This document shows positions 34,185 through 42,237 of a DNA stretch of 42,237 bases, piece after piece. The position numbers were made by a program, and so were the translations under genes. The notes beneath the pieces are model-generated. The model was given only the letters and a program-made list of their open reading frames with translations, did not search any database and was not told where the DNA came from. The DNA is from an uncultured Acidobacteriota bacterium (GTDB taxonomy: Bacteria > Acidobacteriota > Terriglobia > Terriglobales > Acidobacteriaceae), in assembly GCA_903873705.1 (NCBI GenBank), contig CAIQPK010000085.1, forward strand, positions 1 through 42,237, read 5' to 3'. The number at the start of each line of letters is the position of its first letter. Positions within the stretch are counted from its first letter, which is position 1.

Positions 34185-35033
34185 ATGGAGAGTATGAGCG
34201 CTCGATGTTCAGTCTGGGCAGGATGGAAGTGGACGCTGGCCGTGGCGGTGGCCGGCCTTTTCTTTGTCGCCATGGCTGGCGCGGAGACGGTGGATTCGCT
34301 GGCCAAGCCCACCGGGTATGTGAGCGATTTTGCGAACGTGTTCGATGCGGCTTCGCAGCAGCAGATGGAAGCGCTTTGTGCGGAGATCGATAAGAAGGCG
34401 CACGCACAGATCGCTATTGTTACGGTGAACGATACGGGCGGAGCGGACCCGATGCAATTTACGCACGATCTTCAACAGAAGTGGGGTGTGGGAACGAAGC
34501 CTGACAACCGTGGCATCGTGATGCTGTTTGCGATCAAGACGCACAAGCGGTGGATCGAAGTCGGGTATGGGCTTGAGGGCATTCTGAACGATGCCAAGGT
34601 TGGGGATATTGGGCGCACGATGGTGCCGCAGCTCGAGGCCGGAGAGTATGGCCCGGCAGCGCTGAATGGAGCGCAGCAGATTGCGGATGTGATAGCGAAG
34701 GATGCGAATGTGACGCTGGATGCGCCGGTGGTGCATACCTATCATCGTGAGGCGAGCCAGTCGAGTCGTTCCGGTGGGCGGGGAATTGGGTTCGGCACCA
34801 TCATCTTTATCGCGATTTTGATCTTCCTTTTTTCACGCGGCGGGCGGGGAGGGCGGGGCGGTGGCGGCGGCGGGTGGCTGTGGTTTCTGCTGGGCAGCAT
34901 GATGGGCGGCGGCGGGCGCGGCTATGGTGGCGGCAGTTTTGGCGGTGGGGACTCCGGTGGCGGCGATAGCGGCGGTTTTGGAGGCTTCGGCGGTGGCGAC
35001 TCCGGTGGCGGTGGCGCTGGCGGCGATTGGTAG
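34185..35033 (+). CDS. TPM-domain (YgcG/DUF477-like) membrane protein with Gly-rich tail
   Basis: 282 residues from the ATG at 34185 (an ATG at 34194 is nearly as good, GGAGAG lying between them). Signal peptide or first helix: WTLAVAVAGLFFVAMAGAE. The TPM domain (about 35-165) has GYVSDFANVFDAASQQQMEAL, split at 20 as GYVSDFANVFDAA and SQQQMEAL, then IAIVTVND, NRGIVMLFA and RWIEVGYGLEGILND. Next come a membrane helix (IGFGTIIFIAILIFLF) and a long Gly/Ser/Asp-rich tail ending GGAGGDW. It probably faces the periplasm. It is followed by lemA 55 bases later; this pairing is common in bacteria and suggests a shared envelope role. Confidence 0.88.
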   Translation: MESMSARCSVWAGWKWTLAVAVAGLFFVAMAGAETVDSLAKPTGYVSDFANVFDAASQQQMEALCAEIDKKAHAQIAIVTVNDTGGADPMQFTHDLQQKWGVGTKPDNRGIVMLFAIKTHKRWIEVGYGLEGILNDAKVGDIGRTMVPQLEAGEYGPAALNGAQQIADVIAKDANVTLDAPVVHTYHREASQSSRSGGRGIGFGTIIFIAILIFLFSRGGRGGRGGGGGGWLWFLLGSMMGGGGRGYGGGSFGGGDSGGGDSGGFGGFGGGDSGGGGAGGDW

Positions 35034-35088
35034 TACGTAGAGCGTAAGCTGTTGGAAGTGCGCTTAAAACGCGCGAAAGGATGAAGTG

Positions 35089-35664
35089 ATGAAAGCTGGA
35101 TTGATTGGACTGGGCGTACTTGTTCTGCTGTTAGTGCTGGTTGGCGGCAGCTACGTCAGTGCGAAGAACCAGATGGTGGTGTTGAACGAAAACGTGACGC
35201 AGCAGTTTCATCAGCTGGACGTGGTGCAGCAGCGGCGTCTGGACCTGATTCCTAACCTTGTGGCCAGTGTGAAGGGCTATGTGAAGGAAGAGGAGACAGT
35301 GCTGACCAACATTGCGAATGCGCGCGCGGGTGTGATCGCGGCGGGGTCGAATGCGGCGAGCAGCATTGATGCCAACAAGCGGCTGGATGTGGCGATCAGC
35401 CCGTTGCTGCGTTTGCAGGAGGCGTATCCGGACCTGAAGTCGAACCAGCAGTTTATCCGCCTGGAAGATGAGTTGGCGGGGACGGAAAACCGGATTGCCG
35501 TGGAGCGGCAGAAGTACAACAAGACGCTGGAGACGTACAACGTGTTTGTGCGACAGTTCCCGAACAGCATCTGGGCGAATATGGCCGGGTTCCATTACCG
35601 GGATGAGTACTACACGGGAAATCCGGCGAATGCGAATGCGCCTACGGTGGATTTCGGGAAGTAG
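35089..35664 (+). CDS. lemA: LemA family protein
   Basis: 191 residues from the ATG at 35089, with AAAGGA six bases upstream; a GTG three bases earlier is also open. N-terminal membrane helix (LIGLGVLVLLLVLVGGSYV), then the LemA helical bundle: NQMVVLNENVTQQFHQLDVV, RRLDLIPNLVASVKGY, FIRLEDELAGTENRIAVERQ and NVFVRQFPNSIWA. This fits the family throughout. The cellular function of LemA is not settled. It forms an operon with the TPM gene. Confidence 0.94.
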   Translation: MKAGLIGLGVLVLLLVLVGGSYVSAKNQMVVLNENVTQQFHQLDVVQQRRLDLIPNLVASVKGYVKEEETVLTNIANARAGVIAAGSNAASSIDANKRLDVAISPLLRLQEAYPDLKSNQQFIRLEDELAGTENRIAVERQKYNKTLETYNVFVRQFPNSIWANMAGFHYRDEYYTGNPANANAPTVDFGK

Positions 35665-35799
35665 TGAACAGTGAAGAGTGAATAGTGAATGAGGCAGGAG
35701 CACGGGCCATCGCTGCGGCGGTGGCCCTTTGCTTTGGGCTGGGTGTAGGGGCGGGTACAGGCGAGAGCGCGGGGGCGCGATATGCGGTAGGTTAGGGGT

Positions 35800-37089
35800 A
35801 TGGGTGCGGCGCACAATCCGGTGGTGGCAGCGGGGATTCCGACGAGCGTTTCGGCGCTGGTGGGTCTGGCTGTGCTGGATGATTCAGGCAAGAGCCTGGG
35901 GCGGGTGCATGAGTTTGCGGTGGATGTGGAGAAGGATGCGGCGCATGTGGGGGCGCTGATTCTGCGGCGGCGTGAGGGTGGTCACATGCGCGAGTTTTCG
36001 CTGCCTGTGGCGAGCCTGGAACAGCCGGGAGTGAGTGCGTCGAAGTTGAGGGCGACGGCGGCGCCGGTGCCGGCGGGAGAGATTGCTGATTTTCTGCTGC
36101 TGGAGCGGGACCTGCTCGATCAGCAGATTATCGATGTGGATGGGCACAAGGTCGTCCGCGTCAACGATGTGGACCTGGTGTGGGAGCCGGCTGGGGATGC
36201 TTCGCAGGCGCTGGGGTTGCGGATTGCCTCGGTTGAAGTGGGGTTGCGGGGGGCTTCCCGGCGGCTGCTGAAGGGGTTGCCGAGCCTGGCTGTGGACGGC
36301 GTTTCGGACCGATTCAAGCAGCGGTCGATTCCGTGGGAGTTTGTGGACCTGATTGTGCGCGATCCGGCTCGGCGGGTGCGGCTGAAGATCGATCAGAAAC
36401 GGCTTTCGAAGCTGCATCCTTCGGACATTGCGGCGATCCTGGAAGAGCTGGCGCCGGCGGAGCGCGAGGCGATCTTTACGAGCCTGCCGGAGGAGACGGC
36501 GGCGGAGACGCTGGAGGAAGTCGGGCCGAAGCTGCAGAAGGAGTTGCTGGAAGGCCTGGACTCGGACCGCGCGGCCGACATTGTGGAAGAGATGGACCCG
36601 GCGGCGGCGGCTGACCTGCTGGCGGAGCTTTCGGAGGCGCACTCCGAGGCCATCCTGGAAGAGATGGAGCCGGAAGAACGGCAGGATGTTGAGGAACTGC
36701 TCGAACATGATGAGACGTCGGCTGCGGGGCGGATGACGACGGATTACGTGTCTGTACTGCAGAGCGCGACCGTGGCGGATACGGTGGCGGCACTGCGGGA
36801 GTTCGAGGGCGATCCCGATACGATTACGGAGATTTATCTGCTGAGCGAGGAAGAGAAGCTGAAGGGCGTTGTGCCGCTGGCACGGCTGCTGATGGCGCAG
36901 CCGGAGACGCTGGTGGCAACGCTGACCGATGGGCATCGCGTGAGCTGTCCGGTGGGGGCGAAGGACGCGGAGGTGGCGGAGCTGTTCGATAAGTACAACC
37001 TGCGATCGCTGCCGGTGGTGAACAAGGATGGCCAGGTGGTGGGGGCGATCCATGCGGAGCAGGTGATTGCGCAGCTGCTTGAGGGCTAG
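35800..37089 (+). CDS. Soluble PRC-barrel / MgtE_N / CBS-pair protein (no channel domain)
   Basis: 429 residues. Residues about 15-165 are two PRC-barrel-like halves (ALVGLAVLDDSGKSLGRVHE, and LLDQQIIDVDGHKVVRVNDV). Residues about 195-305 are the MgtE N-domain superhelix (LSKLHPSDIAAILEELAPAE, then LEGLDSDRAADIVEEMDP). Two CBS motifs close the protein (MTTDYVSVLQSATVADTVAAL and the end LPVVNKDGQVVGAIHAEQV, each shortened here to its key part). The five-helix Mg2+ channel of true MgtE is absent and no helix is hydrophobic enough to span a membrane. It is thus a cytosolic sensor-like protein for Mg2+ or adenine nucleotide. It leads a plus-strand set with a glycosyltransferase (3 bases later) and an Nramp-like carrier. 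Confidence 0.88.
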   Translation: MGAAHNPVVAAGIPTSVSALVGLAVLDDSGKSLGRVHEFAVDVEKDAAHVGALILRRREGGHMREFSLPVASLEQPGVSASKLRATAAPVPAGEIADFLLLERDLLDQQIIDVDGHKVVRVNDVDLVWEPAGDASQALGLRIASVEVGLRGASRRLLKGLPSLAVDGVSDRFKQRSIPWEFVDLIVRDPARRVRLKIDQKRLSKLHPSDIAAILEELAPAEREAIFTSLPEETAAETLEEVGPKLQKELLEGLDSDRAADIVEEMDPAAAADLLAELSEAHSEAILEEMEPEERQDVEELLEHDETSAAGRMTTDYVSVLQSATVADTVAALREFEGDPDTITEIYLLSEEEKLKGVVPLARLLMAQPETLVATLTDGHRVSCPVGAKDAEVAELFDKYNLRSLPVVNKDGQVVGAIHAEQVIAQLLEG

Positions 37090-37092
37090 GCG

Positions 37093-38166
37093 ATGAGCTT
37101 GAGTCCAGCATCCGGCGTTGCGCCGCTGAAGATACTTTATGGGGCGGGGTTGTCGGCACAGGACTCATCGCAGTATCGGGCGTGGGCGCTGGCGCGGTTG
37201 GGGCATGATGTCGTCGAGTTTAATTTTTATCCGTATGAGTCGGGGAACTGGCTGGTGCGGAAGGTGGTGCACCGGGTGGTCGCGGGCCCAGGGGTGGAGC
37301 GGTTCAATCGCGACATTTTGGCGATGGCGGAGCGCGAGCGGCCGGATGTTTTCTGGGCGGACAAGCTGCTGTGGCTGCAGCCGGAGACGCTGGGCAAGCT
37401 GCGTGCGATGGGGATTGCGACAGTCAGCTACATGATCGACAACCCGTTCGGGACGCGGAAGGACCCGGGGTGGCGGCTGTATATGAAGGACATTCCGTAC
37501 TTCGATCTGCACGTGGTACAGCGGGACAGCAACATCGCCGACTACATGGGACGCGGGGCGCGGGACGTGATCAAGATCCAGACGGCTTTTGAGCCGACAA
37601 TCCACTTTCCGCCGCCGGCGGGGTGGAGCGATAAGGACCGGGACCGAGGCGTTTCGTTTATCGGCACATCGTACGATGAACGACCCGCCTTTTTGACGCT
37701 GCTTTGGCGGGAGTGCGGATTTCCGGTGGTGATATCGGGCGATGCGCAGTGGAAGAAGCGGCTGGAGCCAGATGCGCTGGCGGCGCTCTACACGGGTGGG
37801 GAGCTTTATCTCGATGGCTATCGTGAGGGTGTGTGGCGGTCGAAGATCAACCTGAGCTTTATTACTCATGCGAACAAGGATGAGTTTGTGCATAAGAGTT
37901 TTGAGATCGCGGGGTGTGGGGGATTTCTGCTGGCGGAGCGGTCTGAAGGGCACCTGGCGCGGTTTGTGGAGGATGAGGAGGCCGTGTTCTTTACGGGGTT
38001 TGAGGAGTGCGCGGAGAAAATTGGGCGGTATCTGCCGGATGAGGCGGCGCGGGCGCGGATTGCGGCGGCGGGATGTGCGCGGGCGGCTCGGGATGGGTAT
38101 CACAATGATGCGCAGGTGGGGAAGATCGTGGAGCGGGTTCGCGGCATTTTGACGGCGATGGGGTAA
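37093..38166 (+). CDS. CgeB-like glycosyltransferase
   Basis: 357 residues. The N-domain reads KILYGAGLSAQDSSQYRAWA with LGHDVVEF; the inter-domain part has DNPFGTRKDPGW and FDLHVVQRDSN. The C-domain has SFIGTSYDERPAFL, FITHANKDEFVHKSFEIAGC, then GGFLLAERSEGH, the donor-sugar end of GT-B enzymes of the CgeB/spore-maturation group. There is no signal or membrane segment. The acceptor is unknown. It starts three bases after the MgtE_N-CBS gene, so the two are co-transcribed, although no functional link is evident. Confidence 0.84.
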   Translation: MSLSPASGVAPLKILYGAGLSAQDSSQYRAWALARLGHDVVEFNFYPYESGNWLVRKVVHRVVAGPGVERFNRDILAMAERERPDVFWADKLLWLQPETLGKLRAMGIATVSYMIDNPFGTRKDPGWRLYMKDIPYFDLHVVQRDSNIADYMGRGARDVIKIQTAFEPTIHFPPPAGWSDKDRDRGVSFIGTSYDERPAFLTLLWRECGFPVVISGDAQWKKRLEPDALAALYTGGELYLDGYREGVWRSKINLSFITHANKDEFVHKSFEIAGCGGFLLAERSEGHLARFVEDEEAVFFTGFEECAEKIGRYLPDEAARARIAAAGCARAARDGYHNDAQVGKIVERVRGILTAMG

Positions 38167-38204
38167 GGTGGGCTGTCGAGCCGATGGGAAGGACGGGTTC
38201 TGTC

Positions 38205-38236
38205 GAGCTTAGAACTCAGAGATATTGAGCTTAGAA
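38205..38236 (+). promoter_or_regulatory. Direct repeat GAGCTTAGAA x2 upstream of the Nramp-like gene
   Basis: Two exact 10-base copies (38205-38214 and 38227-38236) are 22 bases apart, about two helical turns. The first copy also forms GTTCT ... AGAAC with its flank. It lies about 105 bases before the carrier start. A regulator site is possible; nothing else supports it. Confidence 0.3.
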
Positions 38237-38340
38237 AAGGGGTTTCTGTTGAGGGTTGGGGTTTTGAGGTTTGAGGGGTGAGGGGGAGCGGTTAGTCTAG
38301 GGGGAGACATGTTGAGCATCGGACAATGCGGGGTGGGTAA

Positions 38341-39600
38341 ATGAACCGGTGGAAGCGCTGGAGGACCAGTGTTTTTCTGTTCCTCGCGGTGCTGGGGCCG
38401 GGGTTTATTACCGCCAATGTCGATAATGACGCCGGCGGAATTCTGACCTACTCGCAGGCCGGGGCGCAGTACGGCTACAAGCTGCTGTGGACGATGATTC
38501 CGATCACGATTGCGCTGATCGTGGTGCAGGAGATGTGCGCGCGGATGGGCGTGGTGACGGGCAAGGGCCTGAGCGACCTGATCCGCGAAGAGTTTGGGCT
38601 GCGGATGACGTTCATCATCATGATGCTGCTGGTGGTGGTGAACTTTGCGAACGTAGTGACGGAGTTTGTGGGCATCGCGGGGTCGCTGCAGCTGTTCCAC
38701 ATCAGTAAATACATCAGCGTGCCGTTGTGCGCGGTGGCGGTGTGGGCGCTGGTGGTAAAGGGCGACTACAAAGGAGTGGAAAAAATATTCCTTGCCGCGA
38801 GCGTTTTCTATATTGCCTACATCATTGCCGGCGTGATGAGCGAGCCGGACTGGCACCAGGCGATGGTAGAGACGGTGAAACTGCCCGGACGCGAGGTGTG
38901 GGCAGACAAGAACTATGTCTACATGACGATCGGTGTGATTGGGACGACCATCACGCCATGGATGCAGTTCTATCTGCAGGCCTCGATTGTGGACAAGGGC
39001 GTGGGCATCAAGCAGTACAAGGCTTCGCGGCTGGATGTGATCGTGGGGTCGTTCTTTACGGATATTGTGGCGTGGTTCATCGTGGTGGTGTGCGCGGCGA
39101 CGCTGTATGCGCATGGGATGCGGGACATCAGCGTGCCGGCCGATGCGGCGGAGGCGATGAAGCCGATTGCGGACCGTTACGCTTACATCCTGTTTGCGGT
39201 GGGGTTGTTCAATGCGTCGTTCTTTGCGGCGTCGATTTTGCCACTGTCGACGGCTTATACGGTTTGCGAAGGGCTGGGATTTGAGGCGGGGTTGGACCGG
39301 ACGTTCAAGCAGGCGCCGTTCTTCTACTGGTTCTACACGGCGCTGATCGCTGGCGGAGCGGCGATTGTGCTGATTCCGCGTTTCCCGATGATGACGGTGA
39401 GCGTGTTGTCGCAGGTGTTGAATGGCGTGCTGCTGCCGTTCATCCTGTTCTTCATGCTGCGGCTGATCAACAAGAAGGCGCTGATGGGTAAGTACACTAA
39501 TTCGCGTTGGTTCAACGTGGTGGCGTGGACTACCGCGGTGATTGTGATTGGGTTGTCAGCTGTGATGGTGTGGCAGGCCGTGGTGCCGGGGAAGAGCTAG
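38341..39600 (+). CDS. Nramp-like divalent metal transporter with altered metal site
   Basis: 419 residues, about 11 membrane helices, with the Nramp opening LGPGFITANVDNDAGGILTY and the QAG that follows. Aligned from GPGF, the canonical helix-1 motif D-P-G-N reads D30-A-G-G, so the Asn ligand is lost. In helix 6 the canonical M-P-H reads T-P-W (GTTITPWMQFYL), so the Met that favours transition metals is lost as well. This suggests another ion, perhaps Mg2+, as in the Nramp-related Mg2+ carriers. Placement near the MgtE_N-CBS protein fits that. The ordinary alternative is a Mn2+/Fe2+ carrier of a divergent branch. Confidence 0.87.
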   Translation: MNRWKRWRTSVFLFLAVLGPGFITANVDNDAGGILTYSQAGAQYGYKLLWTMIPITIALIVVQEMCARMGVVTGKGLSDLIREEFGLRMTFIIMMLLVVVNFANVVTEFVGIAGSLQLFHISKYISVPLCAVAVWALVVKGDYKGVEKIFLAASVFYIAYIIAGVMSEPDWHQAMVETVKLPGREVWADKNYVYMTIGVIGTTITPWMQFYLQASIVDKGVGIKQYKASRLDVIVGSFFTDIVAWFIVVVCAATLYAHGMRDISVPADAAEAMKPIADRYAYILFAVGLFNASFFAASILPLSTAYTVCEGLGFEAGLDRTFKQAPFFYWFYTALIAGGAAIVLIPRFPMMTVSVLSQVLNGVLLPFILFFMLRLINKKALMGKYTNSRWFNVVAWTTAVIVIGLSAVMVWQAVVPGKS

Positions 39601-39617
39601 AGCTGGCGGCAGTGGCT

Positions 39618-39720
39618 TTGACGCAGCGTTCGCGAAGTTTAAACGCCAAGTTTCGCCAAGTAGGATGAGCAGCAGCGAGAAGCCGATTGCTTCACTGCGC
39701 TATGTAAGGGCAGCTTTTGG
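39618..39720. repeat. Family D and E-like repeats after the Nramp-like gene
   Basis: Family D at 39618-39660 (TTGACGCAGCGTTCGCGAAG then TTTAAACGCCAAGTTTCGCC), the closest match to 10545. An E-like remnant follows (GATTGCTTCACTGCGCTATG, 39684-39703). Confidence 0.65.
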
Positions 39721-39738
39721 AATGGCGTGCCCAGGGCG

Positions 39739-40200
39739 TTAGAGGAGCTTTCCGTCGGCGAGATCGCGGATGAGCGAGAGGTCGGCGGCGAGGAAGTCGA
39801 AGTCGGGGAGCGCGGTGAGGGAGCTCCACTGCATCTGCTGAAAGATGCGGTTCTCCATTTCGCCTGAGAACTCTAGGACGCGGAAGAACTGGATTTCGAT
39901 GGCTCCGCCGTTGCGGTAGGTGTGGCGGAGGGTGGCGATGCGGTCGCCGACGGTGGCGTCGATGCCGAGCTCTTCCTGTAGCTCTCGGGCGAGGGCGATT
40001 TCGGGGGTTTCGCCGGGCTCGATTTTGCCTCCGGGGAACTCCCATTTGAGGCCCATGGGCTGGTCGGCTCGGCGCTGGCAGATGAAGACTTCCTGTTCGG
40101 GGCCGGTGCCGCGCAGCATGAGGGCCGCGACGACGTGGCGCAGCGGCCGGGCTGCGGGGTTGGGTCGGCGGGAGTCCAGTTTGCGAATGGGTTCCTTCAC
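39739..40200 (-). CDS. mutT: Nudix hydrolase, MutT-like (8-oxo-dGTP diphosphatase)
   Basis: 153 residues. The Nudix box is complete, GGKIEPGETPEIALARELQE followed by ELGI, with all five key residues (G, E, R-E, E-E). The preceding WEFPGG and the FICQRRADQPMGLKWEF region match MutT, which removes oxidised dGTP from the pool; a broader (d)NTP specificity is possible. The C-terminal segment LTALPDFDFLAADLSLI is also MutT-like. The HAD gene lies 62 bases upstream on the same strand. Confidence 0.92.
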   Translation of the reverse strand: MKEPIRKLDSRRPNPAARPLRHVVAALMLRGTGPEQEVFICQRRADQPMGLKWEFPGGKIEPGETPEIALARELQEELGIDATVGDRIATLRHTYRNGGAIEIQFFRVLEFSGEMENRIFQQMQWSSLTALPDFDFLAADLSLIRDLADGKLL

Positions 40201-40262
40201 GTCTCTGCCAGTTTAGACGGGCGACACACCCTTTTCGCTGCAAGGGGAGGAATGGTGGGCGA

Positions 40263-40997
40263 TTACGGAGCGACGGACGCAGGGTAGTACACGGGCCAGC
40301 CTTCGGCGGCGGCGCGCTGGAGCAGGGCTGGGGACGGGTTGACGGGGAAGGCTCCGCTGCGGCCGTCGGCGGCGATGGCGATGGCGAGCATGGCGGCATC
40401 GTGGACGGAATTGCCGAAGACCGCGTGGGGCGCGGTGATGCCGACGCGGTGGAGGCTGGCGACTTTGCCTTCGTCGGTGGGGACGTCGATGAGGCGGTCG
40501 GTGGCGATGCCGTGCTCGGGCGCGACGCAGGCGGCGAGGACGCGGTTGGCGGGGATGTTGAAGCGGCGGACGCCTTCTTCGATGACCCAGTCGCAGGTGG
40601 AGCTGACGGCCCAGATGTCGACGCCCTGCTGCTGGAGGTCGCTGACGAGGGCGAGCATTTCGGGGAAGATGTGGTGCTCGATGTGGATCCGGAAGAAGTC
40701 GGCGGCGGCGGCGCGGAGGCTGTCGACGGAGAGGCCGCGGTAGACCTGGACCATTTCGCCGCAGATGGCGAGCTCGGAGACTTCGCCGCTGTTGTAGCCG
40801 GCGTAGCGCTGGTTGATCCAGGCGATCTGCGTGGGGGAGATCAGGCCGGTTTCGATGGTGTAGCGCATGAAGCTGGAGCCGGCGTCGCCGGACCAGAGGG
40901 TGCCGTCGCAATCGAATACGGCGACGCGGGGTGAGAGGGCGTGGACGCGGGCGTGGAAGTCGGGTGTGGAAAGGGTGATGGGTGTTGCTGAGGGCAA
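40263..40997 (-). CDS. HAD-family phosphatase (phosphoserine phosphatase-like)
   Basis: 244 residues from the TTG at 40997, chosen because GGAG lies five bases upstream; the frame is open to another TTG at 41054. Motif I is FDCDGTLWSGDAGS (nucleophile and acid Asp), motif II AVSSTCDW, the motif III Lys is in DEGKVASL, and the motif IV acid in FGNSVHDAAML (usual GDSxxD, here GNSVHD). The long helical cap (MVQVYRGLSVDSLRA) fits the SerB / HAD-IB subclass. The substrate is not determined. Confidence 0.85.
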   Translation of the reverse strand: MPSATPITLSTPDFHARVHALSPRVAVFDCDGTLWSGDAGSSFMRYTIETGLISPTQIAWINQRYAGYNSGEVSELAICGEMVQVYRGLSVDSLRAAAADFFRIHIEHHIFPEMLALVSDLQQQGVDIWAVSSTCDWVIEEGVRRFNIPANRVLAACVAPEHGIATDRLIDVPTDEGKVASLHRVGITAPHAVFGNSVHDAAMLAIAIAADGRSGAFPVNPSPALLQRAAAEGWPVYYPASVAP

Positions 40998-41160
40998 GGT
41001 GGCTCCGATAAATGGTGTTGGCTTAAGTAGAACAGCCGGGGCGGCGCGTGCCAAGTGTGATGGCAGCGGCTAAATTGGCGGCGCAGGAGGCGGCAAATTT
41101 TGGTAGGCTTCAGTGGCGGGGATTTTGTTCGGACTTCGACATCTCTGCGGGAGCTTGAGG

Positions 41161-42237
41161 ATGTTGAGTTTCGAACGACTATTTCCGGCGGAGAGTGGAG
41201 CGCGCGCGGTGGCGCTGCGGCTGTACGAAACGGTGCGGGAGTTGCCGATCATCAGCCCGCATGGACACTGCGATCCGCAGTGGTTTGCGGATAATCTGCC
41301 GTTTCCTGATCCGGCGGCTTTATTTATTCAGCCTGACCACTACATCTTCAGGATGCTGTACTCGCAGGGTATTGCGATGGAGCGCCTGGGGGTGCCAGAT
41401 GCCTGCGGCAAGGTGTGCGCTGACCCGCGTGAGGTGTGGCGGCTGTTTGCGAAGAACTACTTTTTGTTTCGCGGGACGCCGACGCGGCTGTGGCTGGATT
41501 ATGCGCTCTCGGAGCAGTTTGGGTTGACGGAACGTTTGAGCGCGGCGAATGCGGATGAGTACTACGAGGCGATCGATCGCAAACTGCGGACGCCGGAGTT
41601 TCTGCCGCGGGCGCTGTATGAGCGGTTCAACATTGAGGTGCTGGCGACGACCGATGCGGCGACGGACTCGCTGGAGCATCACCGGAAGATCAAGGCTTCA
41701 GGGTGGGGTGGGCGGGTGCTGCCGACGTTTCGTCCGGATGCGGTGATCGACGCGGAATACGCGGACTTTCGCGCGAACGTGGAGGCGCTTGGGGAGGTGT
41801 CTGGCGAGGATGTGGGATGCTATCGCGGCTACCTGGCGGCACTGCGGAAGCGGCGGAATTACTTCAAGGCGAATGGTGCGACGGCCACCGATCATGGGCA
41901 TGTGACGGCGATGACGGCCGACCTGCCGGCGCATGAAGCAGCTGCGTTGTATGAGCGGGTTTATACGGGGCGGACGCGCGCTGGGGATGTGGAATTGTTC
42001 CAGGCGCAGATGTTGACCGAGATGGCAGGGATGAGTGTGGAGGATGGGCTGACGATGCAGCTTCATCCGGGTTCAATTCGGAATCACAACAAAATGGTTT
42101 ACGAGCGGTTTGGACGGGACAAGGGAGCGGACATTCCTTCGCCGACCGACTATGTGCGCGGGTTGCGGTCGCTGCTTTCGAAGTATGGCAATGAGCCGAA
42201 CTTTACGTTCATCCTGTTTACGCTGGATGAGTCGAGA
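41161..42237 (+). CDS. uxaC: Uronate isomerase, 5' part (cut by window end)
   Basis: 359 residues are visible of about 470. It interconverts D-glucuronate/D-fructuronate and D-galacturonate/D-tagaturonate, the first step of hexuronate use. GGGAG lies seven bases before the ATG. The metal-dependent amidohydrolase-type motif H-x-H is in SPHGHCDPQWF. Other landmarks are FLFRGTPTRLWLDYAL, LATTDAATDSLEHH, LPTFRPDAV, HGHVTAMTADLP (usual DH) and LHPGSIRNHN. The last bases read FTLDESR. It is divergent from the HAD gene. Confidence 0.95.
   Translation, partial: MLSFERLFPAESGARAVALRLYETVRELPIISPHGHCDPQWFADNLPFPDPAALFIQPDHYIFRMLYSQGIAMERLGVPDACGKVCADPREVWRLFAKNYFLFRGTPTRLWLDYALSEQFGLTERLSAANADEYYEAIDRKLRTPEFLPRALYERFNIEVLATTDAATDSLEHHRKIKASGWGGRVLPTFRPDAVIDAEYADFRANVEALGEVSGEDVGCYRGYLAALRKRRNYFKANGATATDHGHVTAMTADLPAHEAAALYERVYTGRTRAGDVELFQAQMLTEMAGMSVEDGLTMQLHPGSIRNHNKMVYERFGRDKGADIPSPTDYVRGLRSLLSKYGNEPNFTFILFTLDESR

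Noticed and set aside
35800-37089. Mg2+ channel MgtE
   Set aside because: The protein lacks the membrane domain entirely, so it cannot be the channel itself.
38167-38340. Mn2+ or Mg2+ riboswitch before the Nramp-like gene
   Set aside because: No yybP-ykoY or M-box landmark could be matched by eye; only a short direct repeat is visible.

Overview
The window is a GC-rich bacterial chromosome segment, most likely from a soil acidobacterium (class Terriglobia, Acidobacteriaceae-like). That placement is an inference. It rests on an outer-membrane (LpxB) Gram-negative gene set, domain combinations common in that group (BON plus glycine-zipper lipid-binding type protein, CusF-Sco fusion, PRC-MgtE_N-CBS protein), and several families of short interspersed repeats that I associate with those genomes.

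Layout. 1-436 is the C-terminal end of a tyrosine recombinase that abuts an initiator tRNA-fMet (511-587, minus), so the window starts at the edge of an integrated element. 747-6717 (plus) holds a secreted BON-domain protein, a PpiD/SurA-type foldase, the amylomaltase MalQ, a 60-residue protein and a short dehydrogenase-like protein. 6767-10177 (minus) holds an M1-aminopeptidase-like protein that has lost its catalytic residues and LpxB. A DUF1905/YdeI-like gene (plus) follows. 11623-13806 (minus) is an ABC exporter, divergent from hemW and a threonine aldolase (plus). 16430-25501 (minus) is a run of addB, addA, a lone receiver and a sensor kinase. An MFS permease (minus) is divergent from a CusF-Sco copper protein and a small membrane protein (plus). 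A second ABC exporter and a VapBC toxin-antitoxin pair follow. Then come oligopeptidase B (minus), a secreted DUF4142 protein, a TPM-domain/LemA pair, a soluble PRC-MgtE_N-CBS protein, a CgeB-like glycosyltransferase and an Nramp-like transporter (all plus), a Nudix hydrolase and a HAD phosphatase (minus), and the start of uronate isomerase uxaC, which is cut by the window end.

Gene cooperation. AddA and AddB overlap by 11 bases and should form the double-strand-break helicase-nuclease. TPM and LemA commonly occur together. VapB and VapC overlap by one base. The MgtE_N/CBS protein probably senses Mg2+ or nucleotide and may control the Nramp-like carrier 1.25 kb downstream, whose metal-site residues are altered.

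Most unusual signal. At least five repeat families (called A to G here) are scattered between genes and also sit inside open genes (ABC exporter, addA, addB, hemW, the end of the threonine aldolase) without breaking the reading frame. They add low-complexity linker peptides, much like Rickettsia palindromic elements. Other points of note are the pseudo-peptidase, the zinc-finger insert in the recombinase, the lack of a standard start codon for lpxB, and the Nramp-like transporter with a DAGG motif in place of DPGN.
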